DNA of 5,675 nt from Chryseobacterium gleum (GTDB taxonomy: Bacteria > Bacteroidota > Bacteroidia > Flavobacteriales_D > Crocinitomicaceae), in NCBI GenBank assembly GCA_943326315.2, contig CALPSU020000179.1:1-5675 (forward strand), given 5' to 3'. Below the pieces are notes generated by a model, which saw only the letters and a list, made by a program, of their open reading frames with translations, was not told where the DNA came from and ran no database searches. The translations under genes were made by a program, and so were the position numbers. Every line of letters starts with the position of its first letter. Positions within the stretch are counted from its first letter, which is position 1. Of the stretch, positions 5,409-5,675 are shown piece by piece.

Positions 5409-5675
5409 TTAAAAACAATAGTTAATTCTCTTTTTAAAATTAACTAAGTTGTTAGTTTTCAATTCATTTAATTTGAATGATTTTTTTATATTTAAAGGAG
5501 TCTTTCTGTATTTATAGTATTCTAAGAATTCAACTTTTTCTTTTAATGTAGATTTATTTTCATCTTCCTCCATATTTTTATTAAAAACTCTTGTTGATAG
5601 TGATATTGCTATAGTGGCGACTCCTTCTGAACCGTAAAACCTAAGGTTTCTCCACATGTAAGATTTTGTTTTTTC
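5409..5675 (-). CDS. Unidentified protein, C-terminal part (cut by window edge)
   Basis: The frame is open from the right edge (the codons before the internal ATG at 5657 read EKTKSY) to a TAA at 5411-5409, about 88 residues. I think this is the 3' end of a longer gene that continues outside the window, because no promoter or A-rich start context precedes the internal ATG and the residues there (MWRNLRFYGSEGV) do not look like a protein start. What can be seen: a small hydrophobic patch (GVATIAISLSTRV), then an acidic-to-basic switch (NKNMEEDENKSTLKEKVEFLEYYKYRK) that would form a charged helix, and a lysine and asparagine-rich tail ending NYCF. No signal peptide, membrane segment or known motif is visible. 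I do not recognise the family. It could also be a spurious frame in AT-rich DNA, although its K/N/I-rich composition resembles the neighbouring proteins. Confidence 0.45.
   Translation of the reverse strand, partial: EKTKSYMWRNLRFYGSEGVATIAISLSTRVFNKNMEEDENKSTLKEKVEFLEYYKYRKTPLNIKKSFKLNELKTNNLVNFKKRINYCF

Noticed and set aside
1..5675. tRNA, rRNA, CRISPR array, insertion sequence or defence/toxin-antitoxin system
   Set aside because: I looked for clover-leaf segments, regularly spaced repeats, terminal repeats with transposase frames and paired small genes, and none is visible. The DUF4268 gene alone is not enough to claim a defence system.

Overview
This AT-rich window (clearly below 35% G+C by eye) comes from a member of the Bacteroidota, most likely a flavobacterium. 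The supporting signs are a type IX secretion (Por) C-terminal sorting domain, a lipoprotein with an acidic stretch after its cysteine, an HMG-CoA lyase of the Flavobacteriia-type sequence (SFVSPQAIPQL and GFGGCPMA motifs), a quinone-dependent dihydroorotate dehydrogenase, a DUF6089-like outer-membrane barrel, matches to the TAnnTTTG promoter element typical of the phylum, and A-rich translation starts without Shine-Dalgarno sites.

Layout. At the left, two genes read rightward: a small DUF4268 protein (76-537) behind a TAnnTTTG element, then a secreted choice-of-anchor J protein with a type A T9SS sorting domain (564-1358). A symmetrical hairpin at 1343-1376 separates them from the leftward genes and contains the stop codons of both converging genes. 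Everything else reads leftward. The gene order in the direction of transcription is: an unidentified reading frame cut by the right edge (5675-5409), an intergenic region of about 210 bp holding a 13-bp AT-rich inverted repeat, an outer-membrane barrel gene (5198-4008), a terminator hairpin, and then a tight cluster of pyrD (3931-2888), HMG-CoA lyase (2881-2024) and an uncharacterised lipoprotein (2013-1369). The cluster has gaps of only 6 and 10 bp and looks like one transcription unit.

How the genes relate. PyrD feeds electrons from dihydroorotate oxidation into the quinone pool for UMP synthesis. HMG-CoA lyase completes leucine breakdown to acetyl-CoA and acetoacetate. These are housekeeping roles with no obvious biochemical link, so their pairing is probably one of co-expression. 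The lipoprotein, the barrel protein and the T9SS protein are envelope or secreted proteins of unknown specific function. I see no CRISPR array, RNA gene, insertion sequence, phage gene or recognisable defence system. The most notable regulatory feature is the compact terminator/promoter overlap upstream of pyrD. I found no convincing undescribed system here.
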